Below, piece after piece: positions 31,245 through 34,799 of a stretch of 34,799 nt of DNA. The stretch comes from Oscillospiraceae bacterium. Its GTDB lineage: Bacteria; Bacillota; Clostridia; Oscillospirales; Oscillospiraceae. The stretch is from positions 1-34,799 of the forward strand of contig CADCHN010000019.1 of the NCBI GenBank assembly GCA_902801295.1, given 5' to 3'. The notes under the pieces are model-generated. The model was not told the origin of the DNA. It did not search any database and was given only the letters and a program-made list of their open reading frames with translations. Each line of letters begins with the position of its first letter. Positions within the stretch are counted from its first letter, which is position 1. The position numbers were made by a program, and so were the translations under genes.

Positions 31245-31414
31245 ACGAACTGGAGGCGCTGGCCGGGCGGATCAGGGCGCTGGAAGAGCGCATGGCCAAG
31301 AAGGACACGGAGTTTGCGGTCATCAACACCAAGCTGTCCGCCATTCTCTGGGGCGTTGGTGTGATCGGCACCGCGCTGGTCGGCGTGCTGGTGAAAATGC
31401 TCTTCGGGGCGTAA
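31241..31414 (+). CDS. XhlA-like small membrane peptide, 57 aa
   Basis: A 57-residue protein with GTG start that overlaps the endolysin stop by 4 bases. An N-terminal coiled-coil stretch (NELEALAGRIRALEERMAKKD) is followed by one membrane helix (about residues 34-53, AILWGVGVIGTALVGVLVKM). This layout matches XhlA-type haemolysin/holin accessory proteins in phage lysis cassettes. GGGGGTGA lies upstream. It is too short for ORF cut-offs but is well supported by tight packing between endolysin and holin. Confidence 0.8.
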   Translation: MNELEALAGRIRALEERMAKKDTEFAVINTKLSAILWGVGVIGTALVGVLVKMLFGA

Positions 31415-31428
31415 AAGGAGGGAACGGT

Positions 31429-31629
31429 ATGGACTGGAAGCGGAAGCTGACAAGCCGCAAGCTGTGGCTGGCCGTCGCGGCCTTCGTCAGCGGCCTGATC
31501 GTCGCCTTCGGCGGCGCGGAGAGCACGGCCAACACGGTCGCCGGCGTCATCCTGCAGGGTGCGGCGGTGCTGGGCTATCTGCTGGCCGAAGGGCTGACGG
31601 ACGCTGCCGCCGCGGACGGCAGGAGATAA
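31429..31629 (+). CDS. phage holin
   Basis: A 66-residue membrane protein with two helices (about residues 11-28 and 34-55). The basic start is MDWKRKLTSRKLWLAVAAFV, a common start of Firmicute phage holins, and the end is charged. It would form membrane lesions that release or activate the endolysin. GGAGGG lies 7 bases before the ATG. A strong terminator follows directly, which makes this the end of the main virion-lysis transcript. Confidence 0.8.
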   Translation: MDWKRKLTSRKLWLAVAAFVSGLIVAFGGAESTANTVAGVILQGAAVLGYLLAEGLTDAAAADGRR

Positions 31630-31635
31630 AAAAGA

Positions 31636-31660
31636 TGCCCGGGACTGCCCGGGCATTTTT
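31636..31660 (+). terminator. internal terminator after the holin
   Basis: TGCCCGGG (31636-31643) pairs with CCCGGGCA (31648-31655) over an ACTG loop and is followed by TTTTT. It separates the holin from the last cassette gene. Confidence 0.85.
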
Positions 31661-31675
31661 AAAAAGGAGGACGCT

Positions 31676-32806
31676 ATGGCGAAGGAAGAAAAAAAGAAGG
31701 AGCAGCAGAACGCGTCGGGCAGCGTGACCGCGCGCCTGACGGAGGAGATCGCGGCGGCGAAAGCCCCCGAGATTGACCGCGTTCCGGAGCTGGATATCGA
31801 GCGGGAGCGCGAGCTGTTGGCGCAGCAGGGAGAGGCCGCCCGGCAGAAGAACGAACAGCGCATTGATCATGCGGTGGAGCAGGGAACGGAGGCGCTGCGG
31901 CGCGCCGAGGAGGACGCGCAGCCCGGTTTTCAGAGCATGCGCGACCAGATCGCAATCAACGAGCGGCAGGCGCTGGACAACCAGGCGCTGTATGCCGAAA
32001 TGCGCGGCGACCGCGGCGGCATCGGCCAGGCGCAGGTCGCCTCCATCCAGAACACCGCGGCGGTCAACCGCCGGCAGGTCGGTCTGGAGCAGCAGCGCCT
32101 GGCGACCGAGACGGCGCGGCAGATCGAGGATCTGCGTCGGCAGGGCGAGTTCCAGAAGGCGGACAAGGTGTTGGAGCTGACACAGAAGCAGCTGTCGGAA
32201 CTGATGGAGCTGGAACGCTGGGCGAAGGAGAAAAATCTGTCTATTGCGCAGTTCAACACGGAACTGGCTCGCTGGGAGGCGGAATACGCCTGGAAGCTCA
32301 GGCGCTTCGGCGTGGAGACGGAGATGAGCCTGGCGAAGATGGCGGGGGTTCTGCCGGACGGCTCGCCGACCTATGCGGCCCGGCAGGCCGAGCGCAGCCG
32401 CCTGGCCTCGGCGGCCAAAATGCTGCTGGAGGCGGGTCTGACGCTCACACCCGAGCAGTTGGAGGCGCTCGGCTGGACCGAGGGACAGTATGAGGCCTTT
32501 ATCCGGCAGAATCAGGCGCCCGCCGCCTACGGGTCAGGAGGCAGCGGCGCGAGGTCTGCACAGAGCGGCGGCTCGGGGAGCGGCACGGTTAAAAAGAAAT
32601 CGAGCCGGAGCGGCGGGACGGGCAAGTCCCCGAACAGCGCCGGCGCACCCTTCCAGCTGGTGGCCTCCTGGGCCTCTGCGCTGCAGGGCAGCGAGCAGCC
32701 GGAGCAGGTGTACGCGCAGATGAAAGCATCGTCCTGGTACGAAAAGATGAACGCCGAGCAGCAGCGATGGATCAACAGCGTGCTGCACGAGCGAGGCCTC
32801 GACTGA
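31676..32806 (+). CDS. coiled-coil protein of unknown function, end of phage cassette
   Basis: A 376-residue charged protein. Residues 1-270 are largely helical with heptad-like runs (LEQQRLATETARQIEDLRRQGEFQKADKVLELTQKQLSELMELERWAKEK). A Gly/Ser-rich linker (about 285-325) and a helical end (PEQVYAQMKASSWYEKMNAEQQRWINSVLHE) follow. No membrane segment and no enzymatic motif are seen. AGGAGG lies 7 bases before the ATG, but an intrinsic terminator stands between it and the holin, so it may be separately or weakly expressed. Candidates are a virion internal or ejection protein, or cargo. I do not recognise the family. Confidence 0.6.
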   Translation: MAKEEKKKEQQNASGSVTARLTEEIAAAKAPEIDRVPELDIERERELLAQQGEAARQKNEQRIDHAVEQGTEALRRAEEDAQPGFQSMRDQIAINERQALDNQALYAEMRGDRGGIGQAQVASIQNTAAVNRRQVGLEQQRLATETARQIEDLRRQGEFQKADKVLELTQKQLSELMELERWAKEKNLSIAQFNTELARWEAEYAWKLRRFGVETEMSLAKMAGVLPDGSPTYAARQAERSRLASAAKMLLEAGLTLTPEQLEALGWTEGQYEAFIRQNQAPAAYGSGGSGARSAQSGGSGSGTVKKKSSRSGGTGKSPNSAGAPFQLVASWASALQGSEQPEQVYAQMKASSWYEKMNAEQQRWINSVLHERGLD

Positions 32807-32816
32807 GTCGCAAAAA

Positions 32817-32857
32817 AAGGAAGAGCCATCCGAGGGGATGGCTCTTTTTTTTCGTTC
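32817..32857 (+). terminator. terminator at the end of the phage cassette
   Basis: AAGAGCCATCC pairs with GGATGGCTCTT and is followed by a T8 run; A-rich upstream sequence makes it bidirectional. It also serves the converging ttcA gene. Confidence 0.85.
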
Positions 32858-33584
32858 ATTTTTCCACGGCCCAGCCCTTGAGGGGCAGGCGCTGCATGGC
32901 GCCGAAGATCTTGCTCTTCATGTCGGGATAGTCCTGACCCAGCGCGGCGAGAAGCTGCTTGATCTCCCAGCGCTTGCTGCTCTTGTCCTCGGGGCAGGGG
33001 TTTTCCACCACCGGCAGCGCGAGCTGCTCGGCAAGGTTTCGAATTTTCTGCTCCCCGGCGTAGACAAGCGGACGGATCTGCGTGATCCCGCTGCGGTCGA
33101 GGAAAGTCACGGGCTGGAAGCAGCTCAGGCGCCCCTCCAGCAGCAGGCTCATCATGAAGGTCTCCACCGCGTCGTCAAAGTGGTGGCCGAGGGCGAGCTT
33201 ATTGAGCCCGCGCTCCTTTAAAATCCCGTTGAGCGCGCCGCGGCGCATCTTCGCGCAGAGAGAACAGGGATTTTCCTCCCGACGGACGTCGAAGACGACC
33301 TCCTTGATATCGGTTTTGCGGCAGGTGTAGGGGATGTTCAGCTCGGTGCAGAGCGCAGCCACAGGCGCAAAGTCCATGCCCTCGAAGCCGAGCTCGATCG
33401 TCACGGTCTCCAGCTCGAAGGGCTTGGGATAGTAGCTTTTCAGGTGATTGAGCGCCAAAAGCAGCACCAGGCTGTCCTTGCCGCCCGAGACGCCGACCGC
33501 CACCCGGTCGCCCGCCTCGATCATGCGGTAATCGTCCACGGCGCGGCGCACCGTGCCGGTAAAATCGTTGAGCAAATCGTTCAT
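32856..33584 (-). CDS. ttcA: TtcA/TtuA-family tRNA thiolation protein
   Basis: A 242-residue PP-loop enzyme of the tRNA 2-thiocytidine family. The ATP-binding SGGKDS (residues 33-38) is followed by the iron-sulfur motif PCSLCAKMRRGAL (about 110-117) and a third Cys in NPCPED near 200; these match the three cluster ligands of TtcA. It would activate a tRNA base (C32 in E. coli TtcA) with ATP for thiolation. The start is ATG at 33584. Its promoter lies in the AT-rich tract shared with the divergent rplM. Substrate tRNA is inferred from the family. Confidence 0.88.
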   Translation of the reverse strand: MNDLLNDFTGTVRRAVDDYRMIEAGDRVAVGVSGGKDSLVLLLALNHLKSYYPKPFELETVTIELGFEGMDFAPVAALCTELNIPYTCRKTDIKEVVFDVRREENPCSLCAKMRRGALNGILKERGLNKLALGHHFDDAVETFMMSLLLEGRLSCFQPVTFLDRSGITQIRPLVYAGEQKIRNLAEQLALPVVENPCPEDKSSKRWEIKQLLAALGQDYPDMKSKIFGAMQRLPLKGWAVEK

Positions 33585-33625
33585 GTTTTACTCCGAAAAA
33601 ACAAAAAATCAAAATCAGGAATCAG

Positions 33626-33667
33626 GAGGATTTAAAAGAATTTAAGAGAATTTGAGAGATTTAAAAA
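33626..33667. repeat. AT-rich short tandem repeat upstream of rplM
   Basis: Degenerate 10-base units of the type GAATTTAAGA, GAATTTGAGA, GATTTAAAAA occur in tandem (33630-33667). The last one ends about 30 bases before the rplM -35 box. It may act as an UP-element for that promoter and influence the divergent ttcA. Confidence 0.55.
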
Positions 33668-33695
33668 TCAGAATTAAATTCTTTCGAAAATGTCG

Positions 33696-33724
33696 TTGAC
33701 AGGGCGGATTTCCTGTGATATAAA
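33696..33724 (+). promoter_or_regulatory. promoter of rplM-rpsI
   Basis: Consensus TTGACA (33696-33701), a 17-base spacer and TATAAA (33719-33724), with an AT-rich upstream tract. Confidence 0.9.
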
Positions 33725-33729
33725 AAGAA

Positions 33730-33825
33730 AGCGCGTTCGGCAGGATCCGGCCCGATTTGGGTCTATTGTAACCGCCGGCGCTCCGATTGTCAAAACATTT
33801 CACTTTATATGGAGGCAAAGCTAAC
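33730..33825 (+). promoter_or_regulatory. rplM leader RNA, candidate L13 autoregulatory element
   Basis: About 95 bases of leader. AGCGC (33730-33734) pairs with GCGCT (33778-33782). CGGC/GCCG and GGCCC/GGGTC helices nest inside. An L13 leader that binds the product is known in Firmicutes, and this has the right place and size. Homology to the known leader is not verified. Confidence 0.5.
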
Positions 33826-34254
33826 ATGTCCACGACCATGCTCACCAAGGAGACCGTTGCCCGCAAGTGGTACGTCCTTGACGCAGCCGGCAAGCCCATG
33901 GGCAAGACCGCTGCGCTCGCCGCCGACCTGCTGCGCGGCAAGCTGAAAACCGATTACACTCCTCACGTTGACTGCGGCGATTACGTCATCATCATCAACG
34001 CCAAGGACGCCGTCCTCACCGGCAAGAAGCTGGAGCAGAAGTACTACCGTACCCACTCCGGTTATCCCGGCGGCCTCAAGGAGACCCAGTACAAGACTCT
34101 GATGCAGAAGAAGCCCGAGCTGGCCATGCGCCTGGCTGTCCGCGGCATGCTGCAGAAGAACACCATCGCTCAGTGGCAGCTCAAGCGCCTGCGCATCTTC
34201 GCCGGCCCCGAGCACGACCACGCCGCCCAGAAGCCCGAAGTCTGGGATCGCTAA
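33826..34254 (+). CDS. rplM: 50S ribosomal protein L13
   Basis: A 142-residue large-subunit protein, normal length for L13. It shows the conserved NAKDAVLTGKKLEQKYYRTHSGYPGG and RGMLQKN segments. The C-terminal part (LRIFAGPEHDHAAQKPEVWD) is typical. The ATG at 33826 has GGAGG 10 bases upstream; an upstream in-frame ATG at 33787 would remove the leader and is unlikely. It is followed by rpsI after 16 bases, the standard L13-S9 operon. Confidence 0.98.
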   Translation: MSTTMLTKETVARKWYVLDAAGKPMGKTAALAADLLRGKLKTDYTPHVDCGDYVIIINAKDAVLTGKKLEQKYYRTHSGYPGGLKETQYKTLMQKKPELAMRLAVRGMLQKNTIAQWQLKRLRIFAGPEHDHAAQKPEVWDR

Positions 34255-34270
34255 GAGGAGGTAAGAAACT

Positions 34271-34681
<411 letters not shown>

Positions 34682-34700
34682 TCGGAATATCAGAACAGTC

Positions 34701-34738
34701 AAAAGTCCCGGAAACTCAACAGTTTCCGGGACTTTTCT
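34701..34738 (+). terminator. terminator of rplM-rpsI
   Basis: AAAAGTCCCGGAAACT pairs with AGTTTCCGGGACTTTT around a CAAC loop, with TTTT at the end. Confidence 0.9.
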
Positions 34739-34739
34739 G

Positions 34740-34768
34740 TTGACAGGGGACGGCGGGTGTGGTATCTT
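34740..34768 (+). promoter_or_regulatory. promoter leading out of the window
   Basis: TTGACA (34740-34745), a 17-base spacer and TATCTT (34763-34768). It would drive a gene beyond the right edge. Confidence 0.65.
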
Positions 34769-34799
34769 GCATGTGGAAATGATCTGCGCAAGCAGATCG

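Noticed and set aside
19954..32806. possible attachment sites flanking the phage cassette
   Set aside because: I compared the sequence around 19860-19950 and 32806-32860 and saw no convincing direct repeat; the right end is a terminator and the left an unrelated inverted repeat.

Overview
The window looks like a chromosome segment of a GC-rich, spore-forming Clostridia member, most likely Oscillospiraceae/Ruminococcaceae. This rests on spo0A with Spo0A-box motifs upstream, GGAGG-type ribosome binding sites, canonical TTGACA/TATAAT promoters, YitT, DUF1700/DUF4097 and FeoA-FeoB proteins, and gut-Firmicute-type intergenic repeats. The genus is inference.

Layout. 1-3850: a CDP-alcohol phosphatidyltransferase, a GntR/ABC-transporter operon with a candidate operator, and a YitT membrane protein. 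3850-4823: a tRNA cluster (Gly-TCC, Arg-TCT, His-GTG, Gln-TTG) ending in a truncated tRNA-like fragment, followed by hairpins and an 85-base structured repeat. 4824-8659: small membrane proteins, an EamA transporter, and a VOC-ilvA-ridA operon in which RidA would clear the reactive enamine/imine products of IlvA. 8765-10897: a FeoA-FeoB fusion for ferrous iron uptake. 10898-12140: a low-GC acetyltransferase gene, several repeats, a second copy of the structured repeat and tRNA-Gln-CTG; this stretch looks like a recombination scar. 12178-17579: a DUF3810 putative metalloprotease, a PadR-DUF1700-DUF4097 operon with a palindrome over its -10 box, and an XRE regulator-lepA operon. 17857-19813: a small unknown gene, spo0A, and a lipoprotein with a complete barnase-type ribonuclease domain.

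19954-32806 is a compact phage-type cassette on the + strand: small and large terminase, a small membrane protein, portal, scaffold, capsid, connector, a long virion protein, two fibre/tail proteins, endolysin, an XhlA-like peptide, holin, and a coiled-coil protein behind an intrinsic terminator. Every gene appears intact. The window shows no integrase, repressor, replication gene, tape measure, tail tube or head protease. It is either a remnant of a short-tailed prophage or a domesticated particle-forming (GTA-like) locus. After it come a TtcA-family tRNA thiolase and the rplM-rpsI operon with a strong promoter and a structured leader.

The observations most worth following are the self-contained virion/lysis cassette, the two structured repeats whose outer stems match the T-arm of the neighbouring tRNA, the barnase lipoprotein without a visible barstar, and the Spo0A receiver domain with an altered acidic pocket.
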